Shown: positions 18,454-27,182 of the stretch, piece by piece | How the letters are laid out: each line of letters starts with the position of its first letter | Numbering within the stretch: the first letter of the stretch is position 1 | NCBI GenBank assembly: GCA_913047395.1 | Contig: CAJWUF010000008.1 | Coordinates: 1-36,837 of the forward strand | DNA from: an uncultured cyanobacterium | GTDB taxonomy: Bacteria; Cyanobacteriota; Cyanobacteriia; PCC-6307; Cyanobiaceae | Length of the DNA stretch: 36,837 nt | Direction of reading: 5' to 3' | Made by a program: the position numbers and the translations under genes | Notes under the pieces: model-generated | Told to the model about the DNA's origin: nothing | Database searches by the model: none | Seen by the model: the letters and a program-made list of their open reading frames with translations, nothing else

Positions 18454-18616
18454 GCGTATATGAGTGTGATCTGATTTCACCTTGATTTTCTATGGTTTGA
18501 ACTGCTGTTTTGTGATGGTTTTATCTAAGTGATGCTGGAGTCTTGACAGATTTAATTATTTGCTCTGCAGTTGAAATTATGTTGGCATTCCTAAAATATG
18601 AAATTGGATGATTGGT

Positions 18617-19315
18617 TCAACCTGATTCTAGGTTTAGGTCTTTTTGCCCTTTGGCTTTGTGTGCAGTTAAGGCTGAATACCCTCCTGCGCCAATGGATTG
18701 CGAGGGGTCGGCAAGTAACTGGCTCAGCCTTGGCTCGAGAGCATTGAAGGCACGGCCGCGATGACCTAAGCGATCTTTAATAGCTTTCTCCATCTCGGCA
18801 AAGGTCTGGCTTACTTCAGGTACGTAGAACACTGGGTCGTAGCCAAAACCTCCCTTCCCTCTTGGTGTCTTCAGAATCATCCCGGAGCAGCTCCCTTCAA
18901 CTTCTAGTCGGATGCTGCCGCTTGGGTCCGCTACCGCTAGGGCAGCGGTGAATTGGGCGCTGCGATCAGCAGTTTTGGCTTTTTCTAGTTCCAAGAGCAG
19001 ACGTGCTATTCGAGCTTCATCGCTATCTGCGAAACGAGCTGAGTGCACGCCTGGAGCACCATTTAGGGCGTTAACGCTTAGCCCTGAGTCATCTGCCAAG
19101 GCCCATTGGTTGGTTTCTGATGCCACTGCAGTGGCTTTGATGCGTGCATTTTCGGCGAAGGTTAATCCTGTTTCTTCCACCTCAAGACATTCTGGTTGGG
19201 GTTGCACGCTTAGCGGTAGGTGTGCAAGTAACTGACGGAACTCGCGTATCTTGCCGGTATTGCCGCTGGCAATAATCAGTATTCGCTTTTGCGCTGAAAT
19301 TTGAGTACTGCTCAT
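18617..19315 (-). CDS. rdgB: XTP/dITP diphosphatase (non-canonical purine NTP pyrophosphatase)
   Basis: This HAM1/RdgB-family enzyme removes ITP, dITP and XTP from the nucleotide pool. The signature SGNTGKIREF is near the N-terminus. It is followed by VEETGLTFAENARIKA, the catalytic ADDSGLSVNALNGAPGVHSARF, and GGFGYDPVFYVPE, then AEMEKAIKDRLGHRGRA. It has 232 residues, about 30 longer than E. coli RdgB, with extra length at both ends. Its ATG overlaps the stop of the phosphohexomutase gene (ATGA), so the two are coupled. Confidence 0.96.
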   Translation of the reverse strand: MSSTQISAQKRILIIASGNTGKIREFRQLLAHLPLSVQPQPECLEVEETGLTFAENARIKATAVASETNQWALADDSGLSVNALNGAPGVHSARFADSDEARIARLLLELEKAKTADRSAQFTAALAVADPSGSIRLEVEGSCSGMILKTPRGKGGFGYDPVFYVPEVSQTFAEMEKAIKDRLGHRGRAFNALEPRLSQLLADPSQSIGAGGYSALTAHKAKGQKDLNLESG

Positions 19316-20775
19316 ATTTGTTCTGCCAGTTGCTTTGCCCAGTCCAGTGCTGCTTTTACGTCTTCTTTGCAGGGAGCTTCGCAGTAGATCCTCAGCAGAG
19401 GTTCGGTGCCGGAGAAACGCAGCATCAACCAGTGACTAGGGCCAATTCGTAACTTCACACCATCTGTTTTGATCACTTCCTCAACGGGGTGATCAGCAAC
19501 TGTGGTGGGCGGTGTTTCGTTCAGTAGGGCTTCTAGCCTTCGTCGTGAGGCCATATCAGCAAGGCGTAGATCGACGCGGTCGTAATAACTTCCCCCTCCG
19601 CAACGTTCTTGTAGAACTTGTAGGCGAGCGCCGAGGGGTAGGCCACCTTCAACTAGTGCTTCTAGTATCAGTAGGGCAGCGAATAAGGCGTCGCGTTCAG
19701 GTAGGTGCATCCCGAAGCCCACCCCTCCTGATTCTTCGCCACCAATGAGCACTTCACCTGCAAGCATTTCTGCTGCGATGTATTTGAAGCCCACAGGAAG
19801 TTCGAGAACTTCCCGGCCTAGGTCTTCTGCTACCAGCCGCATCAAATCTGAACCGCTAACTGTTTTCACTACGCGGCCCGGAAGTTGGCGGGCCCTTGCT
19901 AAGTGGTCGATCAGCAGGGGCATTAATAGTTGGGTGCTGCAGAAGTGGCCTGCTTCATCTACGGCTGCAATTCGGTCGCCATCACCATCGAATACCAGCC
20001 CCACAGCTGGTTGGCCTGCTGCGCTGGATGCCTTAACTGCTGCAATGAGTTGGTTCAGGTATGGGGCTAGGGGTTCGGGAGGGTGACCGCCGAAAAGTGG
20101 GTCGCGCTGGCTGCGAATTTCTTCTACCAGGCCCTGCTTGCTTGAGTTCAGTAGCTCCTTAATACAGCCCGATGCTGAACCGTGCATCGGATCGACGATG
20201 ACCTTTAGACCCATCATCTGCAGGCCATCCATCAGGGCATTCAGATCGAGTTTGTTTCGCAACCCCTCGAGATGCTCATGACGTCCATCAAATCGTTCGG
20301 TGACACCATTGATTGGTACTGATATTCCCCCGGCAGCGAGACGTTGCTCCACAGCTGCGGTAAAAGAACCTTCAACCGAGCCGCCAAATGTCCCTTTTAT
20401 TTTCAGTCCGAGCCACTCCGGGGGGTTGTGGCTGGCTGTGATGACCAATGCACCGAGGGCCTGGTGTTTGACAACTGCCCAACTACAAGCTGGGGTAGGA
20501 ACTGGTGTTTCGGTGAGTAGTGGCTCCAGCTCACAGCCACGAACGGCGGCGGCAATTGCCTCGGCCATTTCTGGAGCCAAAAAGCGACGGTCGTAGCCGA
20601 TAATTATTTTGCGGCTATTAAGCCCTGTGGGGGCGCGGTAGGCCAACTCTTGAGCTGCTGCTGCTGCAACGGACAACAGCCGTTCAACTGTGATGTCTAC
20701 GCCGAGCACTCCGCGCCAACCGTCGGTACCGAAGTGGATGGGGGCCGCGGCCAGCGGCAGTGGGGCCGAAGCCAT
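19312..20775 (-). CDS. Phosphoglucomutase/phosphomannomutase family protein
   Basis: This alpha-D-phosphohexomutase interconverts hexose 1- and 6-phosphates. The motifs in order are the N-terminal HFGTDGWRGVLG, the phosphoserine loop VITASHNPPEWLGLKIKG, the Mg2+ loop VFDGDGDRIAA, the sugar-binding GGEESGGVG, and the C-terminal phosphate-binding RFSGTEPLLRIYCEA. It has 487 residues, a normal length. The cyanobacterial family includes both glucose- and mannose-specific enzymes, and I cannot choose between them. It is the upstream partner of rdgB, coupled by a 4-base overlap, and is divergent from the nuclease gene 53 bases away. Confidence 0.95.
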   Translation of the reverse strand: MASAPLPLAAAPIHFGTDGWRGVLGVDITVERLLSVAAAAAQELAYRAPTGLNSRKIIIGYDRRFLAPEMAEAIAAAVRGCELEPLLTETPVPTPACSWAVVKHQALGALVITASHNPPEWLGLKIKGTFGGSVEGSFTAAVEQRLAAGGISVPINGVTERFDGRHEHLEGLRNKLDLNALMDGLQMMGLKVIVDPMHGSASGCIKELLNSSKQGLVEEIRSQRDPLFGGHPPEPLAPYLNQLIAAVKASSAAGQPAVGLVFDGDGDRIAAVDEAGHFCSTQLLMPLLIDHLARARQLPGRVVKTVSGSDLMRLVAEDLGREVLELPVGFKYIAAEMLAGEVLIGGEESGGVGFGMHLPERDALFAALLILEALVEGGLPLGARLQVLQERCGGGSYYDRVDLRLADMASRRRLEALLNETPPTTVADHPVEEVIKTDGVKLRIGPSHWLMLRFSGTEPLLRIYCEAPCKEDVKAALDWAKQLAEQI

Positions 20776-20828
20776 AGATGATGAAGCGATGGACTGGATC
20801 TAGCAGGTGGGCGCCGTAACGTCGGCTT

Positions 20829-22334
20829 ATGGGTGCCACCCCTTGCTCCGCCAACGTGCTTACTGATCGCTTGTTGCGTAGTTGGCTGCGCTGTCGTCGT
20901 AGGGCTTGGCTAGATCGTTATGGCGATGAAGAGCAAAGGCTTTGGACGGCACATCGCACGCTGCAACTCGATGATCAACAGCGTAATTTTGTTGCCTTAT
21001 TGCCGCGTAAACCAAGCCGGGGTCTGAATGCCTGCAGCCAAGGAGCTGCCGGAGTGGTGGGGTTGCGGCTTAAAGGCCTTGACCCTGCAGGACAGCCGCT
21101 GGAGGCTCATCCGCCATTGCTGCAGCGGGTAGATGGGCGAAGTCGTTGGGGTGACTTCGCTTACCGCCCGGTGATTGCACGTCAGGGCCGACGGTTAACC
21201 CGGGAGCATCGTTTAACTTTGGCACTGGTTGGCCGCTTGCTGGAAACGCTGCAAGCAGCTCCTGTTGCAGAAGGATTGGCGGTCGCTGGAGCTGGTAGGA
21301 GCCTCCACCTGGAGCGAGTTTCCTTGGTGGGGGGGTTGCAGCGTCAGCTTGCCGATGCACTAGCCAAGCTTGCTGGTGACCTTTTACTCAGTGATCCGCC
21401 GCCTTTGGTGGCGGATCGGCGAAAGTGCAAGCTTTGTTCTTGGCGCGGTGTTTGCGATGCCGTGGCTTCTGCAGAGGGTCACCTCAGTGAGGTGAGTGGC
21501 ATCGGGAGCCGCCGCCGGCAGATGCTTCAGGAGCTGGGGATTCTTGGATTGCAGGATTTAGCTGCGGCCGATCCGGGTGATCTTGGCAGTCGTTTGGAGC
21601 GTTTCGGTGAGCAGCATGGTGAGGTTGCTCACCAGCTTGTTGCTCAGGCTCGGGTCCAGCGTGATGGGCGTTGCGAGCGGTTGGATTCTTCTTTGGCTCT
21701 GCCTGAATTAATAAATGCCCCTGGCGTGTTGTTGTACGACATCGAATCTGATCCAGATGCTCGCGATGATTTTTTACATGGTTTTGTTCGCCTGAGCCGC
21801 AGGCTTGATGGCAGTTGGGACTTAAAGGGTGCGAAATATCACCCCTTTTTGGTGATTTATGAACACGGTGAGGCATCTTGCTGGCAGAGGCTGCAACGCA
21901 TGCTCAATAACTACCCCGATTGGCCAGTGATGCATTACGGCGAAACCGAGTCTCTAAACCTTCTACGGATGGCTCAGCGGCAAGGAGCAGCAGATGTTGA
22001 GCTGGCGGCTTTACGTGCGCGCCTGATTGATGTGCATGAGCGGGTGAGAGGCCATTGGCGTTTGCCTTTAAATAGCTATGGGCTGAAAAGCGTGGCTAGC
22101 TGGTTGGACTTTTGTTGGCAACAGGTGGGTGTCGATGGAGCTCGGGCACTGCTTTGGTGGCGCCAGTGGCGTGGCTCCGGCCCTAGGGATCGAGGTTGCT
22201 CCCATTCACTGCGTTGGATATTTCAGTACAACCACGATGATTGCCTCGCTACTTGGGCTGTAGCGGTATGGCTGTTGAAGCAAGATGAGCTGTTGAAGCA
22301 AGATGAAGCTGGTTTAAGCAATACGGGCACTTAG
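20829..22334 (+). CDS. TM0106-family RecB-like putative nuclease with RNase H-like domain
   Basis: This 501-residue protein has two modules. The N-terminal half resembles the Cas4/AddB/RecB nuclease group: Cys22 in SWLRCRRRAW plus Cys200, Cys203 and Cys209 in CKLCSWRGVC. One upstream and three downstream cysteines is the arrangement that holds a 4Fe-4S cluster in those nucleases. A helix-hairpin-helix-like stretch follows (SGIGSRRRQMLQELGILGLQDLAA). The C-terminal half is an RNase H-like/DEDD-type domain, with LLYDIESDP carrying Asp and Glu and YNHDDCLATW near the end carrying a second acidic pair. A role in DNA repair or RNA processing is inferred. The last residues hold a tandem LLKQDE duplication (18 bases copied). 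Confidence 0.88.
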   Translation: MGATPCSANVLTDRLLRSWLRCRRRAWLDRYGDEEQRLWTAHRTLQLDDQQRNFVALLPRKPSRGLNACSQGAAGVVGLRLKGLDPAGQPLEAHPPLLQRVDGRSRWGDFAYRPVIARQGRRLTREHRLTLALVGRLLETLQAAPVAEGLAVAGAGRSLHLERVSLVGGLQRQLADALAKLAGDLLLSDPPPLVADRRKCKLCSWRGVCDAVASAEGHLSEVSGIGSRRRQMLQELGILGLQDLAAADPGDLGSRLERFGEQHGEVAHQLVAQARVQRDGRCERLDSSLALPELINAPGVLLYDIESDPDARDDFLHGFVRLSRRLDGSWDLKGAKYHPFLVIYEHGEASCWQRLQRMLNNYPDWPVMHYGETESLNLLRMAQRQGAADVELAALRARLIDVHERVRGHWRLPLNSYGLKSVASWLDFCWQQVGVDGARALLWWRQWRGSGPRDRGCSHSLRWIFQYNHDDCLATWAVAVWLLKQDELLKQDEAGLSNTGT

Positions 22335-22515
22335 CACCCTCAGATAATCCTTAGTCGCTCCTTAGTAAAGGCTGTATACCTTTAACTAGATTATTCACCA
22401 TTTTGCCTATTATCTAAAGGCCAAAACTTAGTGAACTTCACTGCTATAGAATATGCCTGCTTGTCACTGTGGCCTGGATCGCTCTAATACTGGCAATATT
22501 GGCTTGGGCTGCAAT

Positions 22516-23511
22516 TTATAAGTATTCTTTTGCTTCTGCTAATAATCTCATTGAGATAGAAAACTCATCCATGTCATTATTGATATCCAGGTCGCCATTA
22601 TCAACCTTGTCCCATATTTGCCGTATAGTATCGTTAGTCAGATGATGGTAATAATCATTCAAAGGCTTGAAGCCGTCTGCAGCCAGGCCTGGTAAACATA
22701 ATATGGCGCTAAATACGTATGCAAATCCTCTTAAAGTTTTAAAAGTACCAAGCTCATTTTCTCGCGGCATGCGTTCAAGATATAGGCTTAAAATGTCGGA
22801 ACTTTCATCTTGGCTAATAGCTTGATAATTGCTAAAATATGCTAAATCATATAGAGGGTGACTTAGCCCAGAAAGCTCCCAATCTATTAGTTGAAATTGT
22901 TGATTAAAAAGTAGATTATCTGATCTAAAGTCATTATGTGTAATGACTAATTGATCTAGGGGCCATTCCTTTTTGACATAGGATTTGATAATTTCAACAT
23001 AAGCAGTCTGCAAAAAGTCTTGAGGAGTATTTGCTAAACTATAAGCAATGTAGTCTTGAGCTATCCGGTAAGATAAGTTTTTATCCTCACGTGGAGTTTT
23101 ATGCAATGTTCTCATCAGTTTAATGATCTTATCTAGACCATTTGGTATATTATTTAATATATTTGGACTACGACCTTTTGGCAGTGTATTCTCAATGAAA
23201 TCCATTACAATAATGCCTAAATTGGAATCACTGTAATAAACTTTAGGTGTAATTTGCTTATTGCTCATGAACTCTTGAATGTAAAATTCTTGGTGAATTT
23301 CTTTGCTCCCAAAAATGCCGGAAGTATGGCGAATAAGATAATCATGGCCATCGACGCAAACTTTATAAAGTTTTGCGCCAGATAAGCCACCTGTTGCCGG
23401 CTGGAGTGTGTAGCTATCAGTTTGCAGTATGTCTTTAATTGCATCAGCTGACAAGTCGCCAATCGCTTCTCCAATCGAAAAATGAGGACTATTATGTGAA
23501 TTATATTGCAT
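22516..23511 (-). CDS. Choline/ethanolamine kinase- or aminoglycoside phosphotransferase-like protein
   Basis: A 331-residue small-molecule kinase of the APH/choline kinase superfamily. The Brenner motif is clear at residues 192-199 (HNDFRSDN: catalytic Asp and Mg-binding Asn), and LIDWELSG with Asp210 is the DFG-like metal motif. A Gly-rich loop GGLSGAKLYKV lies near residue 41, and IVMDFIENTLP resembles the hinge. LIDWELSGLSHPLYDLAYFSNY is close to choline/ethanolamine kinases (LicA type), so a membrane-precursor or capsule-decoration role is as likely as antibiotic resistance. The codon use and flanks are much more AT-rich than the neighbours, suggesting acquisition by transfer. It stands alone, convergent with the TM0106-family gene. 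Confidence 0.85.
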   Translation of the reverse strand: MQYNSHNSPHFSIGEAIGDLSADAIKDILQTDSYTLQPATGGLSGAKLYKVCVDGHDYLIRHTSGIFGSKEIHQEFYIQEFMSNKQITPKVYYSDSNLGIIVMDFIENTLPKGRSPNILNNIPNGLDKIIKLMRTLHKTPREDKNLSYRIAQDYIAYSLANTPQDFLQTAYVEIIKSYVKKEWPLDQLVITHNDFRSDNLLFNQQFQLIDWELSGLSHPLYDLAYFSNYQAISQDESSDILSLYLERMPRENELGTFKTLRGFAYVFSAILCLPGLAADGFKPLNDYYHHLTNDTIRQIWDKVDNGDLDINNDMDEFSISMRLLAEAKEYL

Positions 23512-23594
23512 AAATAGATTGTATATGGCTATAGCAAAAGTGCAACAGTATATTTACAGAGGCTCAAGAATAAATCTCAAAGAAATCGCGGCAA

Positions 23595-23629
23595 ATAAGT
23601 GCATGTTCTATATCTATACATGCACTTAT
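23595..23629. repeat. Perfect 12-bp inverted repeat
   Basis: ATAAGTGCATGT (23595-23606) and ACATGCACTTAT (23618-23629) are exact reverse complements around an 11-base AT-rich loop. It lies between the start of the kinase-like gene (23511) and the end of ygfZ (23694). It could be a terminator for the leftward pyrE-ygfZ transcript, but no T-run follows on either strand. A dimeric-regulator operator or a remnant of the insertion that brought the AT-rich gene are alternatives. Confidence 0.6.
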
Positions 23630-23693
23630 GTAGTGGCAATTTATATGTCAGTGTTTTTGCAGAGTTCCCTTCTGCAAAGTTATCTGGGTGTCC

Positions 23694-24545
23694 CTAGTCA
23701 CTCCTTGATGGAGGCTCAAATCCCCTAGGAATGGAGAGGCACACTTTTGTTGAGTCTTCCTCCTCAAATAGTTCAGGCTCTGCTAGCGACTGGTGGCGCA
23801 CCAAGGCCAGGCCAAGACTGCCTGTTGACTCTGGGTCTTGCATCGCTGAAGTGATCACTCCGGCGCGATTGCTGGCGCCTTCCTTTGGTTGACGAGTAAT
23901 CAGCTTCTGGCCTACGGCAAGCGGGCTATCTGTCTGCCAATAGCGCAGTTGTTGTTTGATGCCACCGCTGTTGGCCAATTTGGCCAAAGTTTCTTGCCCC
24001 AAGTAGCAGCCTTTGCTGAGACTCACCCATGCTGCAAGTCCCAGCTCAAATGGGTTGGTGTCGCCATTGATTTCACCAGGTTCAAGGGGTAATCCTTGCT
24101 TGAGCCGCCAGCGTTCTACTTGCTCTTTATTGGCTTGCTCCATCGCAGCCCAGTGTTTTGGCAGAGGTTCGTCTGGCAGCAGCAGGCTCACCTGCGGAGC
24201 TTGCCCTGGCTTGAGTTGGTCCAGTCTCTGTAGTCGTCTAATTGTGTTGATGGGCTGCAGACGAACCTGATCTGCAGGGAAGATCACCTGTTCAAAACCC
24301 TTGGCTACGGCATTGCTATTGCCGGCGAGCACAAGTACATCGGCACCATCTTTATCCAGCCGGATCTCCAACAGCGCCCGTAGCCGTCCTGTGGCGCTGA
24401 GCCAGCAGCTGCGAAGTAGGGAGTCTTTCTCGGCAGCCATTAAATCGGCACTGGTCTGGCCATGAAGAAACTTTTGACTACCAGTACCCTCCAGCCTCAG
24501 TAGGGGCAGCAGTGCATCCCAGCGTTGGTTGTTCGAGTTGTTCAT
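23694..24545 (-). CDS. ygfZ: Folate-binding YgfZ-like protein (GcvT-related)
   Basis: YgfZ/IBA57-type proteins bind tetrahydrofolate and help maintain some Fe-S enzymes such as MiaB. The diagnostic KGCYLGQE motif is present and carries the conserved cysteine. [18 protein letters not shown] is the usual N-terminal signature, and [16 protein letters not shown] follows it. It has 283 residues, slightly shorter than E. coli YgfZ. The ATG overlaps the pyrE stop by 4 bases, so pyrE-ygfZ is one unit. Confidence 0.93.
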   Translation of the reverse strand: MNNSNNQRWDALLPLLRLEGTGSQKFLHGQTSADLMAAEKDSLLRSCWLSATGRLRALLEIRLDKDGADVLVLAGNSNAVAKGFEQVIFPADQVRLQPINTIRRLQRLDQLKPGQAPQVSLLLPDEPLPKHWAAMEQANKEQVERWRLKQGLPLEPGEINGDTNPFELGLAAWVSLSKGCYLGQETLAKLANSGGIKQQLRYWQTDSPLAVGQKLITRQPKEGASNRAGVITSAMQDPESTGSLGLALVRHQSLAEPELFEEEDSTKVCLSIPRGFEPPSRSD

Positions 24546-25126
24546 GCCTCCAGTTTTTTGGCTCGCTCAGCCACCTGCTTGAGCTCAAACAAGCTGACAA
24601 GCTCTAGCTCAGCAGCCTTTAAGAACTTATCGCCACCTTCCTGGCGATCCACGATCGTGACCACTCGTTTGACTACATATCCAGCCTCGCGTAGCTGCTG
24701 TACTGCTTTTAGGGACGATCCGCCTGTTGTGACTACATCTTCCAGCACGGTGATGTGTGCACCGGCAGGAGGTAGCGGTCCTTCCAGCCAGGCACCTGTG
24801 CCATGGCCTTTGGCCTGCTTGCGCACGATCAGAGCATTGAGGCTGCGACTGGCTTGTGCTGCTGCCATGGCAACTGCACTTACTAGCGGGTCCGCGCCGA
24901 GGGTAAGGCCAGCTACAGCAACAGCATCAGGCTCCACATGTTCGAGTAGAGCAAGACTGAGTAGCTCTAGACCCGATCCACTTAGGCTCACGGGCTTGCA
25001 ATTCACGTAGTGGTTGCTTTGGCGACCAGAGGCCAGGGTGAAGTCACCATGGCGGTAGGCCTCTTGGGCTAGTCGGTTGAGCAGCTCATCGCGGCAGGCC
25101 TCCGCCGTGGGGGGAAGAGAGCTCAT
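24542..25126 (-). CDS. pyrE: Orotate phosphoribosyltransferase
   Basis: PyrE joins orotate to PRPP to give OMP in pyrimidine synthesis. The PRPP-binding loop is visible in [40 protein letters not shown] and [14 protein letters not shown] are further family motifs, along with the catalytic flexible-loop lysines in [12 protein letters not shown]. It has 194 residues. It is the first gene of a two-gene leftward operon with ygfZ. The ATG at 25124-25126 lies 59 bases from the divergent hypothetical gene. Confidence 0.97.
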   Translation of the reverse strand: MSSLPPTAEACRDELLNRLAQEAYRHGDFTLASGRQSNHYVNCKPVSLSGSGLELLSLALLEHVEPDAVAVAGLTLGADPLVSAVAMAAAQASRSLNALIVRKQAKGHGTGAWLEGPLPPAGAHITVLEDVVTTGGSSLKAVQQLREAGYVVKRVVTIVDRQEGGDKFLKAAELELVSLFELKQVAERAKKLEA

Positions 25127-25185
25127 TGGGCTGGTGTCTCAGGGATTCATTGCCTAGTTTGCGCTTAGTCGTGCTCATTGCTGCT

Positions 25186-25770
25186 ATGGCTCGGGTGTGT
25201 TTCCAAAAGCTGATGCTTCTCGGTATGGCCCTGGCGACGCCATTGCTATTCACTGAAGCTGTTGGTGGCTTGGCTTGGGGCCGACCTGTTGTTTGCACTA
25301 CGACCCTTGAAGCCCCGGGGCCTTCTGAGTCGCATCAATTCACGCGTCGAGGGTTGTCCAAGTCGCTGATGGGGCCTGTTGAGGTGACCAATTGTGGGCC
25401 GGAATCCACTAGCAACTTGGTGGAGAATCGTTTTTACAGTTGGACTGCTCCCTATGCCAGGGGGGTGGATGTGTTCCATCAGGTTACGGATTTGCTCGGA
25501 ATTGCTGTGGCGGGTAAGGAGGGGAATCGCTTAATGGGATTTGGTTTCCCTGATCAGACGATTAGCTGGGATGGTTCTGTTTTGCAGAACACCTACGAGG
25601 TGCTTTTGGAGCAGCAGAGTCCTGCTGTGCCTTGGCGCACTGTTGATATCTCTAGCGGTTTCGATCGCAGCCTTGCCGGTGATGGCCCTTCAGAATTTGT
25701 GATAGAGGATGATGTGCCTGAAACCAATGTGGCGCCTGAGTCCTTCACTCCTGTCCGCGGCATGTGGTAG
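25186..25770 (+). CDS. Conserved hypothetical exported protein
   Basis: A 194-residue protein I do not recognise. From the ATG at 25186 it starts with a good signal peptide: a basic/polar start (MARVCFQK), a hydrophobic core LMLLGMALATPLLF, and cleavage probably after the Gly/Ala stretch near GGLAWG. The frame is open to a TTG at 25126 that overlaps pyrE, so the later ATG is preferred. The mature part has a Pro/Ser segment, two cysteines (VVCTTTLEAP and VTNCGPES) that could form a disulfide, and the segments YSWTAPYARGVDVFHQVTD and GIAVAG. It resembles exported proteins of unknown role found in cyanobacteria. It ends 12 bases before the tRNA gene. Confidence 0.75.
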   Translation: MARVCFQKLMLLGMALATPLLFTEAVGGLAWGRPVVCTTTLEAPGPSESHQFTRRGLSKSLMGPVEVTNCGPESTSNLVENRFYSWTAPYARGVDVFHQVTDLLGIAVAGKEGNRLMGFGFPDQTISWDGSVLQNTYEVLLEQQSPAVPWRTVDISSGFDRSLAGDGPSEFVIEDDVPETNVAPESFTPVRGMW

Positions 25771-25782
25771 ATCCGTGGCTAA

Positions 25783-25855
25783 GGGGGTCTAGCAATCTGG
25801 TGAATGCAGCGAACTCATAATTCGCCTAAGGCGAGTTCGATCCTCGCGACCCCCA
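25783..25855 (+). tRNA. tRNA with CAU anticodon (probably elongator Met)
   Basis: All the arms fold. The acceptor GGGGGTC pairs with GACCCCC. A short D stem (GCA/TGC) follows. The anticodon stem GCGAA/TTCGC surrounds the loop CTCATAA (anticodon CAT), and the T stem GCGAG/CTCGC surrounds the loop TTCGATC. The discriminator is A and the CCA is not encoded. The anticodon stem lacks the three stacked G-C pairs of initiator tRNA, so it is not fMet. CAU could be elongator Met or the lysidine-modified Ile2; I favour Met. Thirteen bases separate it from the next ATG, and it reads the same way. Confidence 0.95.
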
Positions 25856-25868
25856 TTTCCCCTTTTTG

Positions 25869-27164
25869 ATGCGTTTGCTTCTCCTGGCTGTATTGCTGGC
25901 TGTATTGCTGGCTTTGCCTGCTTTCTTTGCCGCAGGAGAGGTTGCCTTATTGCGGCTGCGGCCAAGTCGAGTGCAGGTTTTGCTGGAAGAGGGGCAGCCT
26001 GGTGCTCTTGCTGTGCATCGTCTTCAGCGCCGCTTGAGGAGAGCGTTGATGGTGTCTCAGTTGGGTGGAATGCTGGCTTTGGTGGCTCTGGGCTGGGTTG
26101 GCAGCGGTGTTGCACATCGCTGGTGGCCATTGACCGATGCAGCAAGTCGTTGGCTGGATGCCGGGCTTTTTTTGTTGATTGTGGTGCTAGCTACCTTGTT
26201 GGCTGGTTTGCTCCCGAAGGCCTGGGTACTGAATCGTCCGGAGGCTGCAGCTCTCAGATTGGCTCCGCTGTTGGAAGCGGTAATGCATGTGCTTGCTCCT
26301 CTTCTGGCACTTTTGGAAGCCGTCGCCTCTATGTTGCTGCGGCTGGTTGGCTTAAATGCACATTGGGATTCTTTAGTGCCTGCGCTGTCGGCCGGTGAGC
26401 TGGAATCGCTGATCGAAATCGGAGGTGTTACAGGACTTCGCCCTGATGAGCGCAATATCCTCGAGGGCGTTTTCGCCTTACGCGATACCCAAGTTCGAGA
26501 GGTGATGGTGCCACGCTCGGGCATGGTTACCTTGCCTTTGCAGGTGTGCTTTGCAGAATTGATGCAAGCGGTGCACAACACCCGTCATGCGCGTTTTCCC
26601 GTGATCGGTCAATCCCTTGATGATGTCCGGGGCGTGCTTGATCTTCGTCGATTAGCGGAACCTATTTCTCGGGGTGCATTGCATGCAGACTCACCGCTTG
26701 AGCCTTTTTTGCAACCAGTGGTGAGGGTTCTTGAGACCAGCACCTTGGCAGAATTACTGCCGATAATTCGTAGTGGACAGCCTCTGCTACTCGTGGTGGA
26801 TGAACATGGCGGTACCGAAGGATTGGTAACAGCTGCTGATCTCACTGGTGAGATCGTTGGCGATGAGCTTCAGGCTGACAATGATGAGCCAGACCTTCAG
26901 CCCATTGAGGGTCAGGCGGGTACGTGGTTGGTTGCCGGGGATCTGGAGATTATCGAGCTCAATCGACAGCTGAATTTGGAGTTGCCTGAAGCTGACGACC
27001 ACCACACCTTGGCTGGCTTTTTACTCGAAAAATTGCAACATATTCCTTCGGTCGGAGAGGCCTTGCGCTGCAACGGTATGCAGTTTGAAATTGTTGAGAT
27101 GAAGGGACCGCGTATCGAGCGGGTGCGACTTATTCTCCCTAGCCACGATCATCCTGTTGATTGA
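25869..27164 (+). CDS. CNNM/CBS-domain membrane protein, HlyC/CorC (TlyC) family
   Basis: A hemolysin-like/CorB-type membrane protein linked in other bacteria to Mg2+ or Co2+ handling; a real transport role is not proven. The N-terminal DUF21/CNNM region has about four hydrophobic helices (residues 1-150, including the characteristic AFFAAGEVALLRLRPSR). Two CBS domains follow: VREVMVPRSGMVTLPLQ...FPVIGQSLDDVRGVLDLRRL and LLLVVDEHGGTEGLVTAADLTGEIVGD. A CorC_HlyC domain ends the protein. From the ATG at 25869 it has 431 residues. A 12-base tandem duplication encodes LAVL-LAVL in the first helix. Confidence 0.92.
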   Translation: MRLLLLAVLLAVLLALPAFFAAGEVALLRLRPSRVQVLLEEGQPGALAVHRLQRRLRRALMVSQLGGMLALVALGWVGSGVAHRWWPLTDAASRWLDAGLFLLIVVLATLLAGLLPKAWVLNRPEAAALRLAPLLEAVMHVLAPLLALLEAVASMLLRLVGLNAHWDSLVPALSAGELESLIEIGGVTGLRPDERNILEGVFALRDTQVREVMVPRSGMVTLPLQVCFAELMQAVHNTRHARFPVIGQSLDDVRGVLDLRRLAEPISRGALHADSPLEPFLQPVVRVLETSTLAELLPIIRSGQPLLLVVDEHGGTEGLVTAADLTGEIVGDELQADNDEPDLQPIEGQAGTWLVAGDLEIIELNRQLNLELPEADDHHTLAGFLLEKLQHIPSVGEALRCNGMQFEIVEMKGPRIERVRLILPSHDHPVD

Positions 27165-27182
27165 TCACCGATAATTTGCCCG

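Noticed and set aside
22469-22645. A 58-codon plus-strand frame with a hydrophobic N-terminus (GTG start) running into the 3' end of the kinase-like gene
   Set aside because: It overlaps an accepted gene for most of its length, has no ribosome-binding site, and the part inside the gene reads as ordinary antisense. The hydrophobic stretch can arise from A/T-rich DNA.
22516-23511. Reading the kinase-like gene as an antibiotic-resistance aminoglycoside phosphotransferase
   Set aside because: The catalytic motifs are shared by choline/ethanolamine kinases, and the DWELSGLSHPLYDLAY segment fits that branch at least as well. Nothing in the surroundings suggests resistance.
25880-25912. Tandem 12-base repeat at the start of the CNNM gene
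   Set aside because: It encodes a repetitive Leu/Ala transmembrane helix; simple-sequence duplication there is unremarkable.
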